64,000 nucleotides of DNA. It comes from Neoechinorhynchus agilis. Its lineage: Eukaryota > Acanthocephala. The first letter of the stretch is position 1, and each line of letters starts with the position of its first letter. A program made the translations under genes and the position numbers. Below, piece after piece: positions 1 to 9,701 of the stretch. The notes under the pieces were generated by a model, which was given only the letters and a program-made list of their open reading frames with translations, was not told the DNA's origin and made no database searches. The stretch lies in the NCBI GenBank assembly GCA_051530055.1, contig CM121341.1:2604001-2668000 (forward strand). The letters run 5' to 3'.

Positions 1-124
1 CATACGGCGAGTTTTTGTTCCTCCTCGAGATTTACATACAAATTTTCGAGGCCTCAACCTCCTTATCAAGCATCTAAAATCATATGTTGTAGGGGAGCTC
101 ATTTGATCCCTGGACGCGGGACCA
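1..124. repeat. Segment shared with the 56.2-kb region
   Basis: About 100 bp here (from roughly position 25) reappears with few differences at 56,230-56,325, in the same orientation, just before a second shared block. It lies directly upstream of a LINE A fragment here but not there, so it is a dispersed repeat of unknown class. No coding signal is seen. Confidence 0.6.
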
Positions 125-1130
125 TCAATTTCCGAGGTGACTCTTCACCTTATGCGCTACTGCTCCGCGGAGGTTATTTGTCGGAAGGAAAAGAGAGCAA
201 CGCGCAGTATCAAACCCTAACGCGCCCAATCCTCCAGCACAATGTTCTGTGGAATTGCCTGTACATTCCGGAAATGCTCTACAATTTGCGATCGGCCCCA
301 TATTTTGAGCATTCCACTAAGTTGCTTCAGTTCGACTCAATGTTTAGGACGCAACTGCAGAGAATAATTAATACACAATTTTCCGACGAGACATGGTAGC
401 AAGCAACACTTCCAGTAGAGTATGGAGGATTGGGCCTACGAAGTGTAACAGAACTCGCTCTCCCGGCTTTCCTCGCGTCGGTACACAGTACTAAAAAAAT
501 GGTCAATGCCATACTACGCCAGACGAATATGGATAACGGCGACACCGAATTCGGCGCTTTTTCGTGCTGGCTCAACAAGACAGGTTTCGAAAAAGCTCCA
601 GAGAATAGCCATAAGCAGTCGGTTTGGGACAAGACCCTCGTCGAGAACACACTAAAAGGGAAACTCGACGTGGCTTCTCAAGCACGACTATGTGGTGCCG
701 AGGTCGATGAGTCAGGACGACATGGTCTCCACTGCAAAATATCCAGCGGACGAATCGCGAGACACACGGAGATAAATAATTTTATCAGCGTAGCCATCTA
801 CTCACTGAATGCACCGAACGTATTGGAACCAAACCACCTATGCCGCTCCGACGGAAAGCGTTCCGATGGTATGACTATATTTCCATGGAAGGAAAATGTC
901 TCATCTGGGACGCGGCATGTGTCGATTCACTGCCGCCTTCCAACCAAAGTGATGCTTCGTCCATAACGGGAGGGGCAGTGGCCGAAAGGAGGAAGATGAC
1001 AAAATATCTGGAGTTGAGCAAGTCTCACATCTTCCTTCCTTTCGGGGTCAGCTCTCGAATTCTGCGCCGAGCTGGGGAAACTCATGATTAAGGCCACAGG
1101 TGATCGCAATCAAAGGTCATACCTAATTCA
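125..1130 (+). mobile_element. LINE A fragment (C-terminal part of the polymerase ORF)
   Basis: Open stretches at 103-399, 430-966 and 840-1091 match in order the C-terminal half of the longer LINE A copy at 14.7-16.3 kb. They show the GGLGLRSVTELALPAFLAS region, the knuckle with G-RHGLHC and the RHTEIN block, then a degraded RSDGMTIFPW segment (RRPDGISVFPW elsewhere). In related elements the knuckle and the PD-containing block belong to a restriction-like endonuclease following the reverse transcriptase. The frame is broken by at least two stops or shifts, so this is a dead copy. The upstream RT palm is missing from the window. Confidence 0.75.
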
Positions 1131-1705
1131 AAAAATAAGCATGGGCAAAATTAACAACTAACGGTTCTTGCCACTTTATGAAAATACATTTTTATTAATT
1201 AATGTGTTTAAAGTTTTTTCATCGGTATTTTATAATGTATACTTTAAGTTGAGCGCATTCGTTTTATTGTTTCGTATTAGAATTCTGATATTGATTTTTC
1301 GGTTGTTTCACTTAATTCATTCTTTTAGCCGTAACGTTCGTGAACTGCAATCGTTTCTGCGAAGTGTTCAGAAAGTTTTCTTAATTTTCTTTGCCGCTTG
1401 CTTGGACCCATTGAAGTGAATGTGACGAGTTGTAGGCGATTGAGTTTTATTAGAGTTGCAAGCGGTGAACAAAGAAAAAATTTGGTTTAAATTTTATTTA
1501 AAAGTTGCATTGGAGAAATTCCTATCAGCGGACAGTTACCAAATTCCGTGTTTGAACATCATATCTAGGACTTTTGGATCTCTTGGACGCGTTTCTACAA
1601 TCGAAGGTGAACCAAGAAACAAGGAACTTACTGTCAATCGCAATGCTCCGGGGGTATATACAAGACTTCATTTCGGGCATGGTTTTCATTATCCGTTTAG
1701 CATGC
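1131..1705. other. No gene recognised; short shared block
   Basis: AT-rich stretch with no convincing reading frame. About 45 bp at 1,328-1,375 recur at 56,335-56,380, so part of it belongs to a dispersed repeat. Confidence 0.5.
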
Positions 1706-2260
1706 TGCCGGGCACGAGAGATCGCCCATTCGATCGCGAAAAATATCCAAAGTTGTCTGAATTGATGGTTCTGCTGGCCAAACATCCAGGAAATTGATCG
1801 TATAAATGAACTTTCGCCATCCGCGACGAACGTATACGAGACAACAATGCTGTGGCCCTGCCCCTTGCGGCGGACGACCTTACGATTGCTCAACTGGAAG
1901 CCGTAATGCGGGGTTATACCATGCTGCGACTTCTATTATACCATAATAGCGACCACACAGCTCTTATCATCAGTTGGACCCTATGTCGGATATGAGATGG
2001 TTGCTGCAATCTCAATCTACATTATTTCCACCTCCGATTTACCGAAATCCAAAATTCCCTTCCCCGCAGTAATCTATTCTAACACTCGAAGCATCCTCCT
2101 TAAACTAGATGAAATATCACATGAAATATCACTCATTTCATCTACTTCAAAGGCCGACGTAATCATCTTAACAGAAACGTGGCTTACCCCCGTCAACAGC
2201 AATTCAGCTAACCCTACCCTGGCACTCCTCCTTCCATAGGTGCCGCGATGGCCGTCTAAG
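1706..2260 (+). mobile_element. LINE B (Jockey/CR1-like) 5' end and start of endonuclease domain
   Basis: About 400 bp (1,706-2,105) are nearly identical to 58,256-58,651 and lead into a frame (1,997-2,239) with the N-terminal signature of APE-type LINE endonucleases: NTRSILLKLDEI followed by ADVIILTETWLT. In that family NxRS starts the nuclease fold and the ETWL glutamate is catalytic. The copy ends abruptly near 2,260, so only the first part of ORF2 remains. The preceding shared block is probably the 5' UTR or ORF1/ORF2 junction. The near identity to the 58-kb copy suggests recent activity. Confidence 0.7.
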
Positions 2261-2288
2261 AGGGGGCATGTCAATTTCCTACTCAAGT

Positions 2289-2369
2289 TTAATTAAATTA
2301 AATATTTCGATCCTCTATCTCGGATCTTCTTCAGTATTGCTAGAGGATCGAAATATTTAATTTAATTAA
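2289..2369. repeat. Perfect 29-bp inverted repeat enclosing a hammerhead-like motif
   Basis: Arms 2,289-2,317 and 2,341-2,369 are perfect reverse complements around a 23-nt loop. The minus strand reads CTGAAGA, one base, GATCC, loop, GGATC, GAAA, the CUGANGA-stem II-GAAA order of a hammerhead core. The right arm repeats the stem side, as if two element ends fused head to head. Confidence 0.7.
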
Positions 2370-2744
2370 CCTTAATTACTTTCTCCACTCGAACAAAACA
2401 ATGATGAATTATCTTTTCAATAATTTCCTACTCTTCATCTCTCATAGGCTATCTGCCAAACCCAGATCTAGAATTCACCGCAGTCCACTTCCCAACTCCT
2501 CTACGAAATGGTTTTAAAGAATTCACAATCGCTGGCCCTGACTGCTTTTTACGTCAACTGGAGTCGATGATGGAGCTCATAAGTTTCTCCGAACTCCTGC
2601 CTGCGCTCTAATGTGCTCCTTGGAACTCCTGCCCTTAGAAGAACACCCTTCTCTAATCTTTAAAAAGCACTCAAAAGCGCTTTCATTATCCTCCTCCGCT
2701 CGCCCCAAAATTTTCCATCCTTCAGTTCATCACGTCAGCCGTGC
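2370..2744. other. No gene recognised
   Basis: Only short, unconvincing open frames. No transposon domain could be recognised. Confidence 0.4.
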
Positions 2745-2996
2745 AAATTTTAGATGCTATTTTATGAAACATTTCAAGGCGACGGATTTGAGATTTGGAT
2801 AGGTTGCAAAATGCGGGATAACCGTAGGTGACGAGGGTAAAGTAAAGCTGAATTAAAATTTGTAGATCAGGTGAAGGGATTCCTTAATGTCGGAGGCGTT
2901 TGATTGAGTAAATTTTTAAGGCGTTGTGCTTGAGGGAGAGAAGGTGTTGTGTTTCCCATTTAAAATTTGATTGAAATTGGAGACCAATTGAAATAT

Positions 2997-3372
2997 GAGA
3001 CCAATTGAAATTAGAAACCATTGATATTATCACGGGATACTTAATTGGCGAATGCAGCTGCAGGCAAATCCTCAAACGCAAACCGAGGGAATCCAACCGT
3101 AACCTCGCAGTTAAGATCTTAAAGAACGCCACACTTAACTTCTAAATGGATGATTGCGAAGTCAAGATGTTTAAGACAATAAAAGAGACCAATTGAAATT
3201 AGAAACCATTGATATTATCACGGGATACTTAATTGGCGAATGCAGCTGCAGGCAAATCCTCAAACGCAAACCGAGGGAATCCAACCGTAACCTCGCAGTT
3301 AAGATCTTAAAGAACGCCACTCTGAACTTCTAAATGGATGATTGCGAAGTCAAGATGTTTAAGACAATAAAA
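2997..3372 (+). repeat. 188-bp tandem duplication at the kinase 5' end
   Basis: The sequence beginning GAGACCAATTGAAATTAG occurs at 2,997 and again at 3,185, giving two back-to-back copies with only about two differences. Each holds the region that reads as the kinase glycine loop and the AVKILKN lysine strand plus the ATGGATGAT start. Neither of the other two kinase copies has it, so it arose after the segmental duplication. Confidence 0.85.
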
Positions 3373-4211
3373 GAGGCCGAGGTAGAACGAGCAAATATCA
3401 CAGTTCCCCTGGAAATGTTTAAGCATTGTTGTCACCAGTTCATTATTCCTGAACACTACGAAATGGACCTTAATGTGCCTGTAAACACATTTGGAGCAAT
3501 GCAAATCAATCGATTGTTCTACTTGATAGGCAAAATGTTGCGAAAATTAGAGAAGTTAAAAGATCTTAATATTGTTCATGGAGATTTCAAACCAATCAGC
3601 ATTATGATGGTCAGTTGTCTAAGTAAATCTGAACAATTCAAACTCATTAATTTTGGTCATGCCGTGCAGCTACGAAACCAAGAGTCTCTTTATGGATACC
3701 TCCAAACTTCATACTATCGCGCTTCGGAATTGATAGTGGATTTACCCACCGCCAAATCAATCGACATGTGGAGCCTTGGTTGCACTATCGGGGAACTGGC
3801 GGTTAGCAGGCCAATTTTTCCAGGGAGTGATGATTATGAGACGGTCCTTGATAATGGAGTACGGACATTGCTATATTATAATGATACAATCAACGGAGAT
3901 GGATGGATGTTGAAATCTCAATTGGAAAGAGGAATCTTTCCATTGAACAGCAGTGCGCTACATCCACCGAATGTTATGCCCTTAGTTTACCCGACACAAC
4001 AAGATACGCAAAATCCAACAAATTTGTGGCAATTCTGGATCGTATGTTTAAACTTTCACCCGGGATCGAGTTGATCCAACTGTCGCCCTTCAAATATACT
4101 TTTCAGAGAACGCTGACACTCAATTCAGCGCTGGTGGGCCTTCATGATTATGCAATTCGATTGTTCAGAATTTCGGACATTTGTCGATGTTTTGGCACTT
4201 GCTTCAAATAA
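3193..4211 (+). pseudogene. HIPK/DYRK-like pseudokinase, copy 1
   Basis: The main frame starts at 3,334. It shows an αC-like segment, the catalytic-loop equivalent VHGDFKPISIM (HRDLKPxNI in active kinases: Asp and Lys kept, Arg and Asn lost), NFG in place of DFG, an activation segment ending YRASE and the helix DMWSLGCTIGEL. These are typical of the HIPK/DYRK branch of CMGC kinases. In frame upstream lie a degenerate glycine loop (YLIGECSCR) and the β3 strand AVKILKN, cut off by a TAA just before the ATG. Compared with the other copies it lacks about 30 bp near residue 214, which shifts the frame; the C-terminal part continues at 3,903-4,211. Loss of the DFG Asp argues against kinase activity. 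Confidence 0.8.
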
Positions 4212-5003
4212 ATACTGCTTTGATTTTTGTGAATTTAAGTAATAGACCGCTATTGAAAATTTCATGATGGGTATTAATTTAAATAAGCAATTCTCTGATA
4301 TAATCAATTCCCTTTATAAAGCTAAAACACTATTATAAGTGATTTATGCGCACGATTAAACAATTTGTACGAATTTATTGATTGTGATGAGGAAATATGA
4401 ACACGGGTTTAATGCGAAAAGCATAAGTTGCTTTTGTATTCTAAAAGATCGAAGCGTATATTTGATTATTTATTTTCATCCACTTTTATCATCATATTTT
4501 TAGAAACCGAACTCTCTCAAAAGGAACGATAAATTAAAGTTTAAGAATATTTAGAGACAAAAGGGAATTTGTGCAGCTAATAGACATTTCATTGAATGAA
4601 AAGAACCTACTTATTGAGAAATGTTGCTGTCGATATCTCAAACGCTAATCGAGATAATTCCTTATGATTTACAAATCTTAACACTTTTAGAATGTACTTT
4701 ATTTTGTCATAATGTTTATCGATTCCAATATCATATTGCCTAAAGTCACGTTACAAATTTCAATTCAAGGCATGAGCAAAATGGTATTTCGTAATCTTTT
4801 TATTGTTTCAACCGAATGAATGTGTAAATACTAAGCGAGTTAAAACGTTAAAGTATATTCTGTGGAATCACATGTTGAATTTATTCTCATGAATTTCTCC
4901 ATCAGAGCGTTCGTTTAAATCTCATAACAAGATGGACATCATAATTAAATTAACGAAAATTTTATCTTGCTTCTAAAAACATTTTTCTAGTGAATTCTCA
5001 ATA

Positions 5004-5031
5004 TTTCGTCCGTCTCGTCGGACTTCTTCAG
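5004..5031 (-). ncRNA. Hammerhead-like ribozyme motif (copy 1)
   Basis: The minus strand reads CTGAAGA, A, GTCCG, ACGAGA, CGGAC, GAAA: the CUGANGA box, a 5-bp stem II and the GAAA box of a hammerhead core. One unpaired base sits between the CUGANGA box and the stem. Hammerheads are known in Penelope-like retroelements. Activity is not shown and helices I and III were not modelled. Confidence 0.5.
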
Positions 5032-5249
5032 GTCTTCGGTCTTATGAAAATGTTTTATAATAGGAGTGTTATCTTCTCACGATCAAAAACAAATTATTGA
5101 TTGGGTTTGAATAACTCAATGTTTGCAATTTTAACTACTTTTAATCTATGTGCACTACCGAACACTGACCAAACATTTTCATCGAATTGTATTTTCGTTA
5201 AACTTAAAATATTATTGACCTTTATTCTATGTGTATAAATAGCGAATAC

Positions 5250-6765
5250 ACTCAAAGAAGAAATCGATGGCACGCTCGGAGGCAATCCCTCTGTAGTCCT
5301 GCGGGATTTGGAGACACTCGTGAAGGAAACGACGAAAATTTGCATTGATCTGAATCCTTCAAAATGAGAGATTAAAGTGATGAAGATGGAAAAATACCAT
5401 GAACCACTTTCAGAACCTGGCCCAGAGATAGAATAGATTACTCTACACCGGTTGATTCTCCAAGGAAGCTGTGTTTTTTAACATGGAAACAGAGATTTAA
5501 TCTTCAACCGCAACTTTACATGCTATGCAAACGAAATTATCTTTGCACGAGGCTCTGTTCCTGATCAAGAATACTCTCCTCATTTCAAAATTACTGTATA
5601 ACCTGCCCGCAACACTTTTTTAGACACAAAGATAAGATGGAACAATTAGACGAAACGGTGGCAGCCTGGCTTGAGAATATTTAAATACTCAGCTATCGGA
5701 CGATACCTGGCGTCAAGCATCCTTGCATGTGTCGTGCGGCCAAGTAGATATTTTCCTGTCAGCTTATTTGGGATCGTGTGGATCAAGCCACAAAATAGTT
5801 CAGTCGTTTCTTGGCGGGAATTACATTTTGGTCGAAGATTTCATGGAGGCTCTTAATCTTTGGTGTGAAGATTCCGGTAGCGAGGGGACTCACTCTTTAT
5901 AGCGAGAATTCAGAGTTCTTTAATTTCATATTCATGTGACCCGGCCGATTGAACTCGCTTGACGGCAGTCTTTACTAGACAAGCGAGTGCTTTGCTCGAC
6001 GCTCTCCTAATCGATTCTGTGGGCACTCTCCGACGAGACGGTAAGGATTGCAGTGTCCCTAAGACTTCGAGTACCGATGTGTACTTCCAATCGCTGCCTC
6101 GGCAATCAGACGGAAGGCGCTCACGACACGCCGAAGTGAACGAAATTCATAGTCGTGCCCTGAATACTATGAATACTTCCAACAAACTCGAGCCGCGCAA
6201 TCTTTGCCGACTCGAAATAAACGGCCAAAGCTCTATATCTCAAACCAGGTAAAGATACTTCACGTGCACATATGAACCGAATTGAGCCAATACCGGTCAC
6301 GGAGCAAATAATAAAGGAGATAAAAAAGCCACCGTATTCAAAGCGATTCTGCTACTTTGTTTCTTTTAAACGAATTTAGTCAACGCAATCAACGAGAGAT
6401 ATATTAGGGACGGCAGTCTCGACTAGACAATCGAGTTCTTTGCTCGACGCTCTCCTAATCGATTCTGTGGGCACTCTCCGACGAGACGGTAAGGATTGCA
6501 GTGTCCCTGAGACTTCGAGTACCGATGTGTACTTCCAATCGCTGCCTCGGCAATCAGACGGAAGGCGCTCACGACACGCGGAAGTGAACGAAATTCATAG
6601 TCGTGCCCTGAATACTATGAATACTTCCAACAAACTCGAGCCGCGCAATCTTTGCCGACTCGAAATAAACGGCCAAAGCTCTATATCTCAAATCAGGTAG
6701 AAACAAAAGCCACCGTATTCAAAGCAACGCAATCAACGAGAGATATATTGGGTGACTTAAAACTT
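5250..6765 (+). mobile_element. LINE A fragments with a 448-bp tandem duplication
   Basis: At 5,262-5,366 an RT segment reads LGGNPSVVLRDLETLVKET, matching SDPSIVLRDLETLVRET in the RT of the copy at 34 kb. Then come degraded C-terminal pieces. A block reading LIDSVGTLRRDGKDCSVP and ending RNLCRLEIN appears twice, at 5,961-6,252 and 6,409-6,700, as a tandem duplication with a 448-bp period; the second repeat is shortened after 6,700. The same block occurs once at 43.5 kb. Many frames are broken. Confidence 0.75.
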
Positions 6766-7099
6766 TCAATGGGTTGCATAACCAAAAGCGTTACTTAAAC
6801 TTTAATCAGTCCGGTACATAATGTTAAATATCGAAGTAAGGCCATTCGTTTCAATGTTTTCGCAGCTACGTTTCGGAAAAGGGCGGCGTAAAACCTTCCA
6901 TAATCCAGGCGGACCAAGGGATTCATCGTATTTGTGTGGAGGTGGTCCAGTGGATTTGTACTCCGAATCCCGGTTTCAGGGTCAAATGGTTCTAATCAAC
7001 GATCGACGATGACGCACGACCAAAGGGGACGAAATACCGGCGATGGGAGGAAGCTCACTGACGAGTTTCGCCTCCTGGGGGTATCTGAATATCCGGAGA
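6766..7099. other. No gene recognised
   Basis: An open frame at 6,821-7,012 has no recognisable domain. Its boundary with LINE A sequence is unclear. Confidence 0.35.
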
Positions 7100-8190
7100 G
7101 ATGTAGCGACAAGCTTCATTGTCTATGTCATCTGGGGGATTGGGCATTCGGGTGCAAGTTAACCTTGCATTGGCAGCCTTTCTTGGATCGTATGAGGAGA
7201 GTCAATCAATAGCGAAGAAAATTTTGAGGGAAAAGTTCTCTCTTGATTAAGACTTTGTGGTGGCAGTTGCAGAATGGTGTTAGCAGACAGGCGCTAACCA
7301 TGTTCTCGTGAATGGCCTCAGACAGTCGATCTGGAACAGACCTCTCGTCGCGAGAGCTCACAGCTCTCTACTTTCAGGTTCTCGCGATGGAGTCGTCCGA
7401 GCTTGAATGTTGGCAGTTTCGACACGAGAATCGGGAGCGTGGTTGGAGGCTGTTCCTCTGGCATATTTGGGAAATCTTCTCACTGATGAGGCAATGAGGA
7501 TCGCAGTGTCCTTAAGACTTAGTCTGCCGACATCGCTATCGATGTGGGTCTTTGGTTGAGCTTTCGGGCGACACGGTCTCGTTTGCCGAAAGTCAGGAGG
7601 AAGGTTCTCACGTCATTCTGAGATCAACAGCGTAATTTCTCGGGCGTTGAGAACGGCGAACTTCCCCAACATCTTGGAAGCCTCCCATCTTTGTCGACTA
7701 GACGGTCGTCGACCTGACGGAATTTCGGTCTTTCCGCGGCGGAAGGGAAAGTGCCTTCTCTGGGATGCCACGTGTGCGGACACCCTCGCAGTAAGCAACT
7801 TTCCCTATTCTCTCGAAATCGCTGGAGGTGCCGCCAGTGCTGCGGAAGGGAGGAATTTACGAAAATATAGAGAATTAGCATTGCCCACTATTTTGTCCCC
7901 TTCTGAGTAGAGACGTATGGAGCCATTAGCAGCTCGGCACTCACTCTGCTCCAGGATCTCTCGGAGAAATTGAGAGAAACGATCGGCGAAGCACGAGCAG
8001 GTGTATTCCTGCGGCAAAATATCTCGCTCGCAGTACAACGAGGCAATGCTGCCAACGTGATGGCGACAGCCGAGGAAGGAGAGAAGCTAAGATTTTGCGG
8101 ACGGTGGTGCTTGCACGTTTTGTACTTTATTGTTGTAAAACCCGAAGAGAAAAAATATATAAAAAAAATTAAAAATAAATGTGCATAATA
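7100..8190 (+). mobile_element. LINE A 3' half with A-rich tail
   Basis: Broken frames read in order as the C-terminal half of LINE A: AFLGSYEESQSIAKKILREK, the SRESGAWLEAVPLA block, the knuckle with GRHGLVCRKS, RHSEIN, RRPDGISVFPRRKGKCLL, WDATCADT and VQRGNAANVMATA. The copy ends in an A-rich stretch at about 8,150-8,185, the expected LINE 3' end. Several stops and frame changes make it non-functional. It closely resembles the copy at 14.7-16.3 kb. Confidence 0.8.
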
Positions 8191-8224
8191 CAAAGGATGG
8201 CAACTTTGCAGGTATCCTTAAAAA

Positions 8225-8475
8225 CCTAGCCGAAATGTGATGAAGTTGTATATGAGGTCCATTGCAAGGACTGCCCAGCCAAATATTTGAGACAGACCAA
8301 ACACAAACTAAGCAAAAGAATTCCACAGCACAGATATTCGCATTTAGACGTTACGACTCTTCCTCAGCCATATCAAATATTGCGGTGAATTGTGGACATC
8401 AAATTGATTTTTATGGGCAGCCATATTTACGAAATCGGTTGATAATGGTAGCCATCGATCTAGTGGATAACTAGT
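8225..8475 (+). mobile_element. Penelope-like element fragment (GIY-YIG endonuclease)
   Basis: Read in two frames, the segment gives VVYEVHCKDCPAKYLRQT followed by RIPQH and then SSAISNIAVNCGHQIDF. This is the C-terminal endonuclease layout of Penelope-like retroelements: a CxxC after the first strand, the (Y)xGQT strand with Gly replaced here, then an H-containing helix and the later H..N.GH.IDF block. It is short, frame-shifted and lacks the RT, so it is a dead 3' fragment. It follows the A-rich end of the LINE A copy. Confidence 0.6.
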
Positions 8476-8551
8476 CAAGCAACGTTGGTCTGATGAACAG
8501 GTTGCCCGATGAAACCAATTCGGAAGGATAACGCTAATGTTCGTGTTTTAG

Positions 8552-8788
8552 ATGGCAACCCTTGATCATGTCGCAATTATCCGACGAAATATCGGAAATA
8601 AATTAGTTAATTTAAATCCACCCAAAGAAAGTCTCTTTCCCCCTGTATTGATCGACCAATCAAAAATGGAGAACTTTGTTTCCAATATTTCGGCATCCTC
8701 GGTTGCTGGTAGTGAAGTGGCGGAAACTATAAAAGGATATTTTACGTTGGCTCAATTTATAATAACTAAAACCCTGAAGGAAAGTTAA
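8552..8788 (+). CDS. Hypothetical short ORF, related to the right edge of the window
   Basis: Seventy-eight residues with no recognised domain. The C-terminal part VAGSEVAETIKGYFTLAQF is matched at 63,850-63,920 (VAGSEMAETVNEYFTLVQF), and similarity runs past the stop into both 3' regions. It may be the last exon of a duplicated host gene or part of an unrecognised repeat. Confidence 0.3.
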   Translation: MATLDHVAIIRRNIGNKLVNLNPPKESLFPPVLIDQSKMENFVSNISASSVAGSEVAETIKGYFTLAQFIITKTLKES

Positions 8789-9144
8789 ACCATGATTCGT
8801 ATATCGTAAAAGTTGTCTCGGACAAAGAACTTTGTTTTAATGAAATTCTATAGACCTTTTAATCCGTATGTAGGAAGGAAAACTAAATTTTATTGGTGTC
8901 AAAACTATTCTAAATCACACCAGCAACTGAATCTAAAATTAATGGAGCCAAGGTCTCATCATGTTAAATCCGATCCAATCTCCTTGGTGTAATATCGAAT
9001 CTATATTCGACGTTATGTAATTGTGTGAATTTTTCCGGTATTGATGAGGTCGATACATTTTCCTGTAATTGTTCAGAAATCTTCCAATATTAAGAGCAGT
9101 CTTTTGTGCATTTCCATTTGTATCCGTTAATGTCTTTGCGCTGC

Positions 9145-9504
9145 CTATGAATGTTGTAGTTTCAAAAGAGTCGACTTTGGAGTTGCTGGACCGTTCGGAA
9201 ACAGTGCTCGTTTTTTATCAACGATTTCGACCGTTTCTAATGCGCCAGACACAGCTTTACCAGGTTTGGGTGCTGTGGCGTTACTTTCTTTTTCAACGAC
9301 ATGAATATTATTCGGAAGCTCCGCTGATTCGATTACTGTTAATTCGCTTGCAGATTCGGGCTTGATATCCTCTCTAGTGTCAACGGCAACGGCATCGTTT
9401 TCTACCTCGTTCTGAGACTCGAGTTCGGTTGGTTCGATCGCTGCCGTTTCGCTCCCAGATTCGGGCTTGACGTCCTCTTTAGTGTCCACGCCGACGGCGT
9501 TATG
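9145..9504 (-). pseudogene. 3' part of a gene for an acidic repeat protein
   Basis: The minus-strand frame encodes about 119 residues rich in Glu, Val and Ala, ending in a basic tail. It holds two diverged copies of a 36-residue unit, recognisable by VDTKEDVKPES and VDTREDIKPES. The frame is closed upstream by a TAA right after another partial unit (HNAVGVDT), so more repeats may once have preceded it or lie in an upstream exon. There is no signal peptide or known domain. Truncated gene or last exon. Confidence 0.4.
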
Positions 9505-9701
9505 TTAGTTCGAACTTTTCCTAGCCATAAACCTAACAATATGAACAGTTCAATCTTCAAACACTTCTTCGTCCCTCATTCCAAAAATACCAGCTCTAAT
9601 ATCTCGTATTTACCCATTTGTTCAAACTGTAGAATCGCGCATGAGACGTATAAAAGATTGTACCTGGCTACTCAGCGATATTTCCTATTTGTGTCAAGAA
9701 A

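Larger units (their letters stand above)
2745..5250 (+). repeat. Segmental duplication with pseudokinase, copy 1
   Basis: From the CAGCCGTGCAAATTTTAG block near 2,743 to about 5,250 this matches 40,403-42,770 (same orientation) and 13,800-11,387 (inverted). The unit holds a kinase pseudogene, a long AT-rich tail (4,212-5,000) and a hammerhead-like motif. Copies 1 and 3 continue together into the same LINE A fragment, so they share a longer ancestor than copy 2. Copy 1 starts later on its left side than copies 2 and 3. Confidence 0.85.

Noticed and set aside
1168-1419. 83-residue hydrophobic frame
   Set aside because: Composition is that of AT-rich DNA (Phe/Leu/Ile-rich), without start context, homology or conservation in the partly shared 56.3-kb segment.
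2745-5250. Pseudokinase unit as part of a Polinton/Maverick or other DNA virus-like element
   Set aside because: No polymerase B, integrase, packaging ATPase or capsid signature in any copy and no terminal inverted repeats, so a segmental duplication explains it.
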